64,000 nt of DNA, from NCBI GenBank assembly GCA_021324735.1, contig JAJPIO010000006.1, positions 295,743-359,742 of the forward strand. Reading direction: 5' to 3'. The position numbers and the translations under genes are program-made. Source of the stretch: Bacteroidota bacterium. Lineage in GTDB: Bacteria > Bacteroidota > Ignavibacteria > Palsa-1295. The notes beneath the pieces were generated by a model. That model saw only the letters and a program-made list of their open reading frames with translations, ran no database searches and was not told the origin of the DNA. Shown here piece after piece: positions 8,949 through 17,676 of this stretch. Each line of letters starts with the position of its first letter. Within the stretch, counting starts at the first letter, position 1.

Positions 8949-10637
8949 TTAGTGCTCCACGATCATATTAACCTCACCACTCGAACTATCAGCAAACTCG
9001 ATTCGAGCGTGATAAGCAGCACTGGCAAGGTCCTTAACCCACAACAGAACTTCGAGACCATGTCCTGTGACATCGAACGAACGGACGAGGTGGCCATTCG
9101 TTGCAAAGAGCATGACCCGCCTGACCTCCTTGGGTACAGAAAGGGTGATCTCATCGGTGGCGGGATTCGGATAAGCGCGCACTGCAATGCTATCTGTTGG
9201 ATGATAAACTCTTGCGGGTGCAGCAATGCCATAGGCGATTAACTCTCGCTCGCTACCATCCACATTGACGGGCTGGCCACCAATGGTGGTCCCGGCATGA
9301 GCCATATTCATTTTTATAATACCGATACCTTTGGAAAGCCATATCATTTGTGTCGTGCTAAAACTCCCCAGTGGCAAGGGACCAAGACTAACTTGAACGT
9401 TTGCTGTAAGATCGAACCGGTAAGCAGAATCGAACGAAGCGCGCGGCACCGTTACATGCTCGGAGCCGCGATAGGCGCCTGTAAAAGTAATAGTCACGGT
9501 TGCACCGGAATATGTACCTGTAAGTGTAGTGACTGGATAAGAAGTATTAACGGCCAAAGACGTTTTGAAGTAATCAAGCCACTGATTTGGCGGAGTAAAA
9601 ACAGAAGCAAGGTTTGCAGGTAACACATAGTTGAGCATCGCTTGATCGCCGAAGACTTGAATATCACCCGCTGACGTCGCACGAAAATGAAGATCAGAGA
9701 CCTGGCCGGCGCTGCTGGTTGTCTTATAACTTGTGTCTCGTATCCACGCTACATTATTCGAACCCTGGAATTGTAGCCCCGTAGCAAATACCGTTTGCGA
9801 GCTGCGATAAGTGTTGGGTTTCTGACCGCTGGTTACGGTATCATACTGGTTGAAATCAACGAAACGGCGAAGATCGAACGGCAGTAGATCGGCCGCGACG
9901 ACCGGCTTACTCGTACCATGTTCGACGCCAGGAGAAGGCAAGAATAAAGCAAAGTCATAGGAGGAGTTTAAGGTTGTGACGCCCGCTTTATTGCGCTCCA
10001 TCGACACACCATATTTAAGGTTAGGACCGCCCGTATGACCGGCATCGATCGACGCAGGCAGATGGCCGGCAACCCAGGCGGTATCATATTGTACACCATC
10101 AATAATGGAGGAAAGCGGAATACTGCTGCCACTTACACCGGTACCATTTGTGAGAACGATCGCATCGGCAATAGGTGATGGGGTCAGTCCGGGATACGTC
10201 AGGGCAGCCGATGAGTGCGTCAGTTGAACGGCTTTAGGATTGTGAGGCCCAGGTGTTGCGACAGCTTCATACCCTGCAAATGATAGATCGAGACCACCCG
10301 AGTGATTTGTAGCGCTGGCAGCGATCACAATAAATGCACCGGGTGCAACGGCAAGCGTCTTATCACCGGCTTGCCCCGGAAAACTCCAAATGGTCTGTAC
10401 GCCCGTTAATGATGCCCCGGAAAGATCACCGCCCGTTGCACCAAACTGCACGAGTTTGCAACCATCGAGATATTGCGTCGTAGTTTGCGGATTATAGAGC
10501 TCGATAAATTGATCGTTAATAGCAGCATTGGTACCGATATAGATCTCGTTAATTACAAGACCAGCCTGAGCGTAAGCTTGTAATTGCAACACAACGCTAG
10601 CCACAAGGATAAAAGCGACTCGACGGGATATCTTCAT
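8949..10637 (-). CDS. Secreted lamin-tail-domain protein with T9SS-type C-terminus
   Basis: About 562 aa from ATG at 10637 (MKISRRVAFI...), which places a standard signal peptide ending AYAQAG at the N-terminus. An upstream in-frame ATG at 10667 would add ten unlikely residues. It begins with LVINEIYIGTN and DQFIELYNP, the opening of a lamin-tail (LTD) fold used in many bacterial extracellular proteins. The C-terminal 85 residues contain AYPNPATDEITLSVP and a run of beta strands, a T9SS sorting domain. The middle region (about 250-480) is not recognised. Its 5' coding end and upstream region are repeated twice more upstream (see 10561-11054). Confidence 0.82.
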   Translation of the reverse strand: MKISRRVAFILVASVVLQLQAYAQAGLVINEIYIGTNAAINDQFIELYNPQTTTQYLDGCKLVQFGATGGDLSGASLTGVQTIWSFPGQAGDKTLAVAPGAFIVIAASATNHSGGLDLSFAGYEAVATPGPHNPKAVQLTHSSAALTYPGLTPSPIADAIVLTNGTGVSGSSIPLSSIIDGVQYDTAWVAGHLPASIDAGHTGGPNLKYGVSMERNKAGVTTLNSSYDFALFLPSPGVEHGTSKPVVAADLLPFDLRRFVDFNQYDTVTSGQKPNTYRSSQTVFATGLQFQGSNNVAWIRDTSYKTTSSAGQVSDLHFRATSAGDIQVFGDQAMLNYVLPANLASVFTPPNQWLDYFKTSLAVNTSYPVTTLTGTYSGATVTITFTGAYRGSEHVTVPRASFDSAYRFDLTANVQVSLGPLPLGSFSTTQMIWLSKGIGIIKMNMAHAGTTIGGQPVNVDGSERELIAYGIAAPARVYHPTDSIAVRAYPNPATDEITLSVPKEVRRVMLFATNGHLVRSFDVTGHGLEVLLWVKDLASAAYHARIEFADSSSGEVNMIVEH

Positions 10638-11054
10638 AAGATCAACATCAAAACCCATAACTCTCATCAGAGTTACAAAGCCAGTAATCCTAAAATCTCT
10701 GTAATCAATCCTGAAAATCCATCCGATCCTGCAGACCAGCCTGAGCGTAAACTTCTAAGTGCAACAGCACGGCAGCCACAACGATAAAAGCGACTCGAAT
10801 ATATTCAAAGGATCAACACCAAAACCCATAATTCTCACCCGAGTTACAAATGCCAGTAATCCCAAAAATTCTCCTAAAAATCCATCCAATCCTGCAGATC
10901 GACCTGAACGTAAGCTTGTAAGTGCAGTAGCAGCCATAGGTATAGAGCGACTAGGTCGAAATATGATAGTCAACACCAGAACTCGTAATTCTCATTAGAG
11001 TTACAAAAGCCCGTAATCCCAAAAATTCTCCTGAAAATCCATCCAATCCTGCGA
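10561..11054. repeat. Three decayed tandem copies (175, 163 and 156 bp) of a gene's upstream and signal-peptide region
   Basis: Copies lie at 10561-10735, 10736-10898 and 10899-11054. Each has, in order on the plus strand, a CCAGCCTGAGCGTAA-like start, AAAAGCGACTCGA, GATCAACA(T/C)CAAAACCCATAA, TCTCAT..GAGTTACAAA, CC(A/C)GTAATCC and AAAATCCATCC.ATCCTGC. The first copy contains the start codon and signal-peptide codons of the minus-strand gene at 8949-10637. In the second copy the minus strand still reads RVAFIVVAAVLLHLEVYAQAG, close to the genuine signal peptide, but the ATG has become TTG and a 2-nt net loss shifts the frame. The third copy is more diverged. This is the whole content of the 438-bp gap before 11076, apart from a promoter element. 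Confidence 0.85.
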
Positions 11055-11062
11055 ATCCTGGT

Positions 11063-11070
11063 TAAATTTG
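11063..11070 (+). promoter_or_regulatory. Bacteroidota-type -7 element (TAnnTTTG) for the Lol operon
   Basis: TAAATTTG lies 5 nt before the ATG at 11076. The spacing would place the transcription start at or near the start codon. No TTG is found at the expected -33 position, so this is a candidate only. Confidence 0.45.
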
Positions 11071-11075
11071 TATAA

Positions 11076-12326
11076 ATGCGCTACGAATTCTTTCTCGCTC
11101 GTCGGTATGCCTTTTCGAAACGTCGCGAGAATTTCATCACCATAATCAGTATTCTTTCGATCGTGGGGCTTGCCGTCGGGACGGGAGCGCTCATTATTGT
11201 ACTCTCTGTCTTCAACGGATTTTCCTCGGTCGTCACTAATATCTACGTCAGTTTCGACCCCCATGTCCGTATAACCGCCGCAGAATCGGGACCGGACACG
11301 TCTAGCACTGTTGAGAATCCCGTTATTACAAATACGGATAGTATTCTTCGCGTTGTAAAAAGTGTGGAGGATGTAACGGCTGCTGCACCGGCCATTCACG
11401 GCCAGGCCGTATTGGTACATTATACACTGCCCAAAGTTGTCGAACTTACTGGAATCTCGGATACCGGCGCTCGTCTGGTCTCCGGACTGGGAAAGAGTAT
11501 TCAATCCGGCTCACTCACACTCGATTCAAATTCGATCGTCGTCGGTCAGCTTATGGCAGATGAATTGGCATTGCAGGTCGGTGATAGTCTGGAGGTGTAT
11601 TCCCCCACCGGTCTCGAACGCATTCTAACCGAGCCGGTAACACCACGTATGAAGCGGCTCTTTGTCCGTGGAATATTTGCAGCGAACAACCGTGATTATG
11701 ATGCCTCGAATGCCTACACCGGTCCGGAGGTCGCTCGCGATCTGTTCGATGTACCAGAAAATGCTGTAACCACGATCGATGTTCGCACGAAGGACATACG
11801 GCTATCGAATGACATCAAGGGACGGATCGCCGAAAAATTGGGAAAGCAATTCGATGTACGATCGTGGTATGACCTTCACACCGAATTGTATTCTGTAATG
11901 GAGATCGAGCGATGGGTCGCCTACATTATTCTATTCCTTATTGTCGGCGTAGCAGCTTTTAGCATTTTCAGTTCTCTGACGTTGACCGTATTCGAGAAGC
12001 AACGCGATATCGGGCTTCTACGGGCTCTCGGCGCACCGGTGGACGGCATCCGAAAAGTGTACCTTTTTCAAGGTACACTTGTGGGGCTCATTGGCACGGC
12101 CACAGGATGTGCATTAGGTATCATCGTCGTTCTCTTACAACAGCGATTCGGCTTTTTCCCACTCGATACCAGTGTTTACATTATTCCATCACTGCCGGTC
12201 GAATTGCGCTGGGAGGACTTTGTTGCTGTCGGTATCGGTTCGATGCTGCTTACAATGCTTTGCACACTGTTCCCATCCCGACGAGCCGCTCGCGTCGATC
12301 CGGCTGTTGCGCTTCGATGGGAGTAA
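11076..12326 (+). CDS. lolC: LolC/LolE-family lipoprotein-releasing ABC permease
   Basis: 416 aa with the MacB/FtsX permease layout: one N-terminal membrane helix (about residues 22-48, within FITIISILSIVGLAVGTGAL), a large periplasmic domain (about 50-270), then three more helices near 280-305, 325-350 and 380-400. The start MRYEFFLARRYAFSKRREN is characteristic of LolC/E. With LolD it extracts lipoproteins from the inner membrane for transfer to the outer membrane. Only one permease gene is present here, as in organisms with a homodimeric LolF-like permease, so C versus E cannot be assigned. lolD follows 10 nt after the stop. Confidence 0.9.
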   Translation: MRYEFFLARRYAFSKRRENFITIISILSIVGLAVGTGALIIVLSVFNGFSSVVTNIYVSFDPHVRITAAESGPDTSSTVENPVITNTDSILRVVKSVEDVTAAAPAIHGQAVLVHYTLPKVVELTGISDTGARLVSGLGKSIQSGSLTLDSNSIVVGQLMADELALQVGDSLEVYSPTGLERILTEPVTPRMKRLFVRGIFAANNRDYDASNAYTGPEVARDLFDVPENAVTTIDVRTKDIRLSNDIKGRIAEKLGKQFDVRSWYDLHTELYSVMEIERWVAYIILFLIVGVAAFSIFSSLTLTVFEKQRDIGLLRALGAPVDGIRKVYLFQGTLVGLIGTATGCALGIIVVLLQQRFGFFPLDTSVYIIPSLPVELRWEDFVAVGIGSMLLTMLCTLFPSRRAARVDPAVALRWE

Positions 12327-12336
12327 TTAATTATAC

Positions 12337-13035
12337 ATGGCAAATACTATTCTCGAAGCTCGCGATCTAACGAAACGCTACCCTGTGCGAGGAAGAGCGG
12401 ATGTCGAGGTGTTTCGCGATCTTTCCTTTTCTCTTAACGAAGGCGAGCTCGTTACTTTGATCGGCCCCTCGGGCTCCGGTAAAAGCACGCTATTGCATTT
12501 ACTCGGCACGCTCGATAAACCGAGCTCGGGTGAAGTCATTATCGAAGGGGAAAATGTCGCAAAATTAGAGGATCGTGAACTGAGCGCTTTCCGCAACAAG
12601 CGCATTGGATTTATCTTCCAATTCCATCATTTGCTTCCAGAATTTACAGCGATCGAAAATGTGGCAATGCCAGCCATGATCGCCGGTAAGCCGTTTGACG
12701 AGGTACGTGCGCGGGCGACCGAACTGCTCGGCGATGTCGGCCTTGCCGAACGGCTGGACCATCGCCCTTCGATGCTCTCCGGTGGCGAAGCACAGCGAGT
12801 CGCCGTTGCGCGGGCGTTTATGATGAAGCCTGCACTCATTCTTGCCGATGAGCCTACCGGCAATCTCGATACTCGGAATAGCGATATTCTCTTCAATATC
12901 ATCACTAATCTTTCCCGAAAGCACCAACAGACGTTCCTTATCGCCACGCACAATCTCGATCTGGCCAAGCAATCGGATCGGGTGATGCATTTGGAGAGCG
13001 GCTCCCTCACAACCAATAAAGCGATAGTTGGCTAA
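12337..13035 (+). CDS. lolD: LolD-like ABC transporter ATP-binding protein
   Basis: 232 aa, a single ABC ATPase domain. Walker A is GPSGSGKST (about residues 41-49), the Q-loop lies near FIFQFHHLLPEFTAIENVAMP, the signature is MLSGGEAQRVAVARA, and Walker B is LILADEPTGNLD followed by an H-loop in IATHNLDLA. FQFHHLLPEFTALENV is typical of LolD rather than MacB or FtsE. It pairs with the permease directly upstream to energise release of lipoproteins. A purine-rich GGGAG sits upstream of the ATG. Confidence 0.93.
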   Translation: MANTILEARDLTKRYPVRGRADVEVFRDLSFSLNEGELVTLIGPSGSGKSTLLHLLGTLDKPSSGEVIIEGENVAKLEDRELSAFRNKRIGFIFQFHHLLPEFTAIENVAMPAMIAGKPFDEVRARATELLGDVGLAERLDHRPSMLSGGEAQRVAVARAFMMKPALILADEPTGNLDTRNSDILFNIITNLSRKHQQTFLIATHNLDLAKQSDRVMHLESGSLTTNKAIVG

Positions 13036-13081
13036 AGCAAAATCGGAACAAGAGACCTCGCTGGGCAGTTAGCTCGTACCT

Positions 13082-13438
13082 ATGTCCAAGACAGCTACTC
13101 CAGCACGCCCGGTTCGTACGCAGGCACGTCAGGTGCCTAGTCGTCAGCAGCCTCTCTCGTCACGTACGAAAAAGAAGGAAGGCGGCCCCATTCGGCCGTT
13201 CCAAATGCCGTTCGAGGCGAAGAATATTCGAATTATCGTGCTTGGTATTCTCGTCGTAGGAATTGGCTATCTCGTTATGTGGATGAGCCCGACGATGAGT
13301 GATATGGCGCTCACGGTTGCACCGATCCTCCTGATTCTCGGCTACTGCGTGATCATCCCTTATGGCATCATGACGGGAATTCGCAGTAAACGCTCGAGCA
13401 CAACGCCGACGGAGACTTCCACCAACGGCGCAGCCTAA
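13082..13438 (+). CDS. DUF3098 small membrane protein
   Basis: 118 aa: a basic, proline-rich cytoplasmic N-terminus of about 40 residues, then PFEAKNIRIIVLGILVVGIGY (first helix, about 50-70) and a second helix around MALTVAPILLILGYCVIIPY. The pattern, with AP before the second helix, matches DUF3098, a family seen mainly in Bacteroidota and relatives. Function unknown. In those genomes it is often near cell-division or Lol/FtsX-type permease genes, which fits the Lol genes just upstream (from recall). Its stop overlaps the convergent rimM stop by 4 nt. Confidence 0.78.
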   Translation: MSKTATPARPVRTQARQVPSRQQPLSSRTKKKEGGPIRPFQMPFEAKNIRIIVLGILVVGIGYLVMWMSPTMSDMALTVAPILLILGYCVIIPYGIMTGIRSKRSSTTPTETSTNGAA

Positions 13439-13977
13439 TCGGCTTTGCCTTCGTACGGTTCGAGCAACCGTACTCTCAATTCTTTTTTCTTTACGTCCAA
13501 TGCTCGGACTTCCTCTCCGGCGTTGGTGACCATGTGTTCTGTCCCATTCAGATCGAGCACAAAAATGTCCGCCGATGGCATATCGACGACGTTCTTCACC
13601 GTGCCTATTTGCGTACCCGATTCATCATCGATCACCGCCATACCGATGACCTCGTCATAATAGGCTCGGCCTTTAGGTAGCTTTAACCGCTCCGTTTCTG
13701 GGATTAGAATTTCGGCGCCGTTTAAGGTTTCTGCCTCGGTACGGTCTTCCACTTCCTTGATCTTTAGGAGCAGTCCTTTGTGGACTTCGTGGATCGTCTG
13801 AACATGTCGTTCTACAATTTCTCCACTTTTTAATCGCAAAAAGAATCGAGCGAGTTTTGAAAATCGATTCTCATTCCATGTAAGTGGCACGAGTTCCACT
13901 TCACCTTTTAGCCCGTGCGCCTTTCGTATGCGGCCGATAAGAACCAGATCGGCTTCGTTAACTTGCAGTTTTTCCAC
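13435..13977 (-). CDS. rimM: 16S rRNA processing protein RimM
   Basis: 180 aa from a GTG start at 13977 with AAGAAG just upstream. RimM binds ribosomal protein S19 in the maturing 30S head and assists late 16S processing. The N-terminal beta-barrel domain starts VLIGRIRKAHGLKGEVELVP, and the C-terminal PRC-barrel domain contains YYDEVIGMAVID, IGTVKNVVDMPSADIFVLD and VRLLEPYEG. Usually rimM directly follows rpsP and precedes trmD. Here it lies behind two signalling genes, and trmD is not present next to it. Confidence 0.95.
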   Translation of the reverse strand: MEKLQVNEADLVLIGRIRKAHGLKGEVELVPLTWNENRFSKLARFFLRLKSGEIVERHVQTIHEVHKGLLLKIKEVEDRTEAETLNGAEILIPETERLKLPKGRAYYDEVIGMAVIDDESGTQIGTVKNVVDMPSADIFVLDLNGTEHMVTNAGEEVRALDVKKKELRVRLLEPYEGKAD

Positions 13978-14003
13978 GTTCTTCTTAAGTACCTATACAG
14001 AAC

Positions 14004-15659
14004 CTATACTTCAGCTAAATACTGATGAACAAAGCTGACGGCCATAGCGCCTTCGCCAACTGCACTTGCAACGCGGTTCATAGCACCGGCCCGAACGTCT
14101 CCGGCAGCAAAGATACCCGGCGAGCATGTTTCGAGAAGATAGGGATCGCGTTTTAGCCGCCATGACATATTAAAGCCTTCCTTCGCTCGAAGATCGCGGC
14201 CCGTCAGAATAAAACCATGGTCGTCCTTTAGGACGCCTTGAGCCCACTCGGTATACGGTTTAGCCCCGATCAGAATAAAGAGTGCATCAGCATTAACCGT
14301 ATGCTCCTTACCATCATTAGAGTGCAGTACGAGCGACTCAAGATGTCCATTGCCCCTTGCTTCTACGACTTCCGTTTCTGGAATAACCGTAATGTTAGAT
14401 GTATGCGAAATATTATCTATAAGATAAGCCGACATCGTCGAGGACAGATCTTGCCGTCGAATAACAATGTAAACGTGTTCAGCAAAGCGCGCAAGATGGA
14501 GCGCCGCTTGCCCAGCGGAATTTCCACCACCGATAACATAAACTTGTTTACCTCGGGTCTGGGCTGCTTCGATCGTAGCAGCGCCATAATAGACTCCCGC
14601 ACCGGTTAGTTCAGCAATGCCTTTCGTTTCGAGTTGACGGTAGGCTACGCCAGTAGTAATGATGACGCTGCGTGTATTGATTTGAGAGCCATCGGCAAGA
14701 CGCACGGTTTTGTATTGATCGGCACTGGAAATATCCAGTACTTCTTGCGGGGTGAGGAATTCTATTCCAAAACGAGTCGCCTGAGTTACAGCTCGGCGAG
14801 TAAGCTCGGCACCGCTTAGCCCTTTTGGAAAGCCCAGATAATTTTCGATCTTTGAACTGGTGCCAGCCTGCCCTCCCGGTGCTTGCTTCTCAACAAGCAA
14901 TGTCTTGAGTCCCTCCGATCCCGCATATACAGCAGCAGCTAATCCCGCCGGCCCCGCGCCAATGATCACTACATCGTAAAAATTTGAACTGGCGGTCGGT
15001 CGTAACCCAAGTTTTTCGGCGAGCGAGCGCAGTTCCAGGTTCGTCGCGGCCGTGCCATCATCCAGCATTACGATCGGCAGATCCGAATTGGAAAAACCAT
15101 TAAGTGCCATCAGCTCCTGCGCGCGGGGGTTCGTTTCTACATCTAACCATTGATACGGGATTAGATGGCCTGCCAAAAATTCTTTGATGGCGTGAGACTT
15201 CGGCGAAAACTGATAGCCTATAACTCGAATACTTGCTAAGTCCGGTTTGTAGTTAGCATGCCAATCGTCAAGCAATTCATCGAGTATAGGATAAAGCTTT
15301 TCTTCCGGCGGATCCCAGGGCTTCAGCAAATAATAGTCGAGGTCGACATCATTGATGGCCTTAATAGCCGTGTCGATATCCGAATAAGCGGTGAGAAGCA
15401 TGCGTTTTGCTTCCGGGAAGAATTCCTTAGATCGTTCGAGAAAATCCACACCCTGCATTTTCGGCATACGCTGGTCCACAATGAAGAGAGCCACCTCCTC
15501 GCCGGTTCGCTTCAACTCTTTTAGACTATCGAGCGCTTCTGGAGCATCGTCCGTATTAAGTACCCGATAGTCGGACTTGTATTTCGAGCGGACATCACGC
15601 GCCAGTGCTCGCAATACTTGCGGATCATCGTCGACAAGGAAAATAATAGGCAGCTTCAT
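14004..15659 (-). CDS. Response regulator fused to a thioredoxin-reductase-like flavoprotein lacking the CxxC
   Basis: 551 aa in three parts. Residues 1-128 are a receiver domain with acidic pocket D10-D12, phosphoacceptor D62 in FIVDQRMP, T90 and K113. Residues about 140-222 resemble a glutaredoxin/thioredoxin-like fold without cysteines. Residues 226-551 are a pyridine-nucleotide oxidoreductase with FAD motif GAGPAG (234-239), APGGQAG, an NAD(P)H motif GGGNSAGQA (377-385) and the FAD-binding IFAAGDVR near the end. Where thioredoxin reductase has CATC, this protein reads GAAT (about 359-362), so dithiol transfer is not expected. It lies 12 nt after the kinase gene and probably receives phosphate from it. 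This architecture is known in databases as a fused response regulator/thioredoxin reductase; its role is unknown. Confidence 0.88.
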   Translation of the reverse strand: MKLPIIFLVDDDPQVLRALARDVRSKYKSDYRVLNTDDAPEALDSLKELKRTGEEVALFIVDQRMPKMQGVDFLERSKEFFPEAKRMLLTAYSDIDTAIKAINDVDLDYYLLKPWDPPEEKLYPILDELLDDWHANYKPDLASIRVIGYQFSPKSHAIKEFLAGHLIPYQWLDVETNPRAQELMALNGFSNSDLPIVMLDDGTAATNLELRSLAEKLGLRPTASSNFYDVVIIGAGPAGLAAAVYAGSEGLKTLLVEKQAPGGQAGTSSKIENYLGFPKGLSGAELTRRAVTQATRFGIEFLTPQEVLDISSADQYKTVRLADGSQINTRSVIITTGVAYRQLETKGIAELTGAGVYYGAATIEAAQTRGKQVYVIGGGNSAGQAALHLARFAEHVYIVIRRQDLSSTMSAYLIDNISHTSNITVIPETEVVEARGNGHLESLVLHSNDGKEHTVNADALFILIGAKPYTEWAQGVLKDDHGFILTGRDLRAKEGFNMSWRLKRDPYLLETCSPGIFAAGDVRAGAMNRVASAVGEGAMAVSFVHQYLAEV

Positions 15660-15671
15660 GACGGACCGCTG

Positions 15672-17051
15672 TTATGCGCGTGGAAATGAAATGATAAATT
15701 CGGTTCGTCCTGGCTTCGAGTTAACGTCGACAGTGCCCTTGTGAATTCGAACAACCTTTTGTACGATGTCCAGTCCGACACCAGTCCCTTCCCCTACGCC
15801 CTTGGTCGTAAAGAACGGATCGAATATCCGTTCGAGATTCTCCTGTGGAATACCAGGGCCATTATCGATAATGGAAAAGACGACATGGGTAGGTGTGTTC
15901 GAACTTCGCACGGTTAACTCCCCACCAGCATTCATCGCATCGAGCGCATTATCGATAAGGTTTGTCCAAACCTGATTCAGCTCACCCGGGAATCCCATGA
16001 TCAACGGTAATTTCTCAGCAAGTTCATCATGAAGTTCGACGTTGCTTTTTCGCATTTTATGCTGGAGCATAACGATGGTATTTCGAATTCCATCGTTGAT
16101 GCAAACCTCCTGCATATCCTGAACCTGGTCCATCCGTGTATAGCTTTTCACCGATTGAACCAACTCTGATATTCGCCGTGCAGCCGTGGCTATCTCATGC
16201 ACTGTCTTTGCCTCCGTAAGCTCGCTCATAAGCCACGTGACGACCGGTTCAAGTGAGGCCCGAGTCACTGTATGGCGAATTTCTTCTAAGTCTTTCGATT
16301 CAAAACCGGCTTCGACCAGGACATCGGCGCTCTCGTCTTTAATATTATGGTCCTCAAGCCACTCTATAATTTCATCCTCTCGTCGTTTGCGTTCAAGAAG
16401 TGGAAGACGAAATCCTGGGGATGGTCTTGGGCGCCCTAAAATTTTACGAAGCCCCTCCATCTCGGTCTCGTTCAATCTCGGACCATTGAAGCTAGTTAGC
16501 GCAAGGGCAAGTTCACTACTCTGTTTTTGCAGTGATTCTGCACCGCGAAGTATTGCTGACGCTGGATTATTAAGCTCATGAGCCAAGCCTGCGGAGAGCT
16601 TACCCAACGACATCAATTTCTCATTCTGAAAGTGAATGCCAGTGAAGTGGCGCGCGCGATCGACCATGGAATGAACGATCATCTCCGTCATCTCATAATT
16701 TCGCTCGGCCAGTTCTTTGAACTTCGACTTATGGAGGCCCAAATATGTAGCGTCGGAAATAACCTCGACGAATATCGGCGCTGCCTTCATTCGCGAGAAT
16801 GGCAGCGTACCCGTGAAGGCTACAGGTTCATTATTGGCTTGGATCTTCTTCTGGTTTTGCTGTATACTGTAGCCCTGAAGCTCCCCTTCGAGGAGGACGA
16901 TCATCTCTTCAAACAGGTCTCCCGGGCGCGCGACAAGCACCCCTTTATTGATCGTTTTAAGAGTGGACTCACCGACTAACCACTCGAATTGGGTACGCGG
17001 GATAGAACTTAGCTCTGGCCTGGAGCAAAGAAAATCGACAATATCTTTCAT
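15672..17051 (-). CDS. Soluble histidine kinase with cyclic-nucleotide-binding-like sensor domain
   Basis: 459 aa with no transmembrane segment. Residues about 10-120 form a cNMP-binding-like beta barrel ([23 protein letters not shown]). A dimerisation helix follows with the phosphoacceptor H158 in [15 protein letters not shown]. The ATPase domain has the N box ([14 protein letters not shown]), G1 (DNGPGIP), F box (FDPFFTTK) and G2 (GTGVGLDIV). A helical insertion of about 150 residues lies between the H box and the ATPase. It is co-oriented with, and 12 nt upstream of, the receiver/flavoprotein gene, its likely partner. The canonical cAMP arginine motif is not clear, so the ligand is uncertain. 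Confidence 0.9.
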   Translation of the reverse strand: MKDIVDFLCSRPELSSIPRTQFEWLVGESTLKTINKGVLVARPGDLFEEMIVLLEGELQGYSIQQNQKKIQANNEPVAFTGTLPFSRMKAAPIFVEVISDATYLGLHKSKFKELAERNYEMTEMIVHSMVDRARHFTGIHFQNEKLMSLGKLSAGLAHELNNPASAILRGAESLQKQSSELALALTSFNGPRLNETEMEGLRKILGRPRPSPGFRLPLLERKRREDEIIEWLEDHNIKDESADVLVEAGFESKDLEEIRHTVTRASLEPVVTWLMSELTEAKTVHEIATAARRISELVQSVKSYTRMDQVQDMQEVCINDGIRNTIVMLQHKMRKSNVELHDELAEKLPLIMGFPGELNQVWTNLIDNALDAMNAGGELTVRSSNTPTHVVFSIIDNGPGIPQENLERIFDPFFTTKGVGEGTGVGLDIVQKVVRIHKGTVDVNSKPGRTEFIISFPRA

Positions 17052-17058
17052 AAGACGA

Positions 17059-17087
17059 CATAGCCTAACCCATTGGGTTAGGCTATG
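17059..17087 (-). promoter_or_regulatory. Perfect 14-bp hairpin between rpsP and the kinase gene
   Basis: CATAGCCTAACCCA and its exact reverse complement are separated by one base. The hairpin lies 34 nt after the rpsP stop and 7 nt before the kinase ATG. It lacks a T-run on either strand, so it may be an mRNA end, an attenuator, or a structure limiting kinase translation rather than a classic terminator. Confidence 0.6.
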
Positions 17088-17121
17088 GTAGACAACGGTA
17101 TGAAACTAACGGTTCGAAGGA

Positions 17122-17676
17122 TTATCCCTCGACGCTCTCTGCCTGGCGCTGAGCGTCGCCTTCCTGCGGACCCGGCTCGCCCATCGTTTGAGGCTCGATC
17201 GGTCCAGGCGCAGCTGCAGACTCCGTAGCTGCTGCTTCGGTAGCGGAAGCTTCGGCTACAGCGGCGGCTTCTTCTGCAGCCTTCTTGGCTGCTGCTTTAC
17301 GTTTCGCTTCTTCGCGAGCGCGTTGCTTTGCATCCTGGTTGGCCGTGATCTTGGCATCACGGTTATTCTTCCACGTTTCAAAAATCTCTGCCGCGCGAGC
17401 TGGATCAACATTCTTCTTCTCAAGATGCCACTTGAGCAGAATCCCTTCCTTCGAAAGCAGGGAGCGTACAGTATCCGTCGGTTGAGCGCCGACTTTCAGC
17501 CAATACATAGCCCGGTCCTCGTTGATCTGGATTTTTTGGCCCGGCTCATTGGAGGGACGATACTGTCCCACGGCCTCGATGAAACGGCCATCTCGGCGGG
17601 CGCGGCTATCTGCGGCTACGATCTTGTAAATGGGGACTTTCTTGCGACCTTGACGTGCTAAACGTAGTTTTACCAT
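17122..17676 (-). CDS. rpsP: 30S ribosomal protein bS16 with long C-terminal extension
   Basis: 184 aa. The first 80 or so residues are a standard bS16 (MVKLRLARQGRKKVPIYKIV, DSRARRDGRFIEAVGQY, YWLKVGAQPTDTVRSLLSK). After that come about 100 extra residues: a Lys/Arg/Ala-rich helical segment (residues about 108-140), an Ala/Glu-rich stretch, and a Pro/Gly/Glu-rich acidic tail. Extensions of this kind occur in Bacteroidota S16, but this one more than doubles the protein. It precedes the kinase and flavoprotein genes that separate it from rimM. Confidence 0.96.
   Translation of the reverse strand: MVKLRLARQGRKKVPIYKIVAADSRARRDGRFIEAVGQYRPSNEPGQKIQINEDRAMYWLKVGAQPTDTVRSLLSKEGILLKWHLEKKNVDPARAAEIFETWKNNRDAKITANQDAKQRAREEAKRKAAAKKAAEEAAAVAEASATEAAATESAAAPGPIEPQTMGEPGPQEGDAQRQAESVEG

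Noticed and set aside
10755..10976. 73-codon minus-strand frame across the tandem repeats
   Set aside because: It crosses the boundary between repeat copies, and the recognisable signal peptide lies in a different frame; it follows from repeat composition.
10561..11054. CRISPR array
   Set aside because: Units are 156-175 bp and diverged from one end to the other; there is no short constant repeat with unique spacers and no cas gene.
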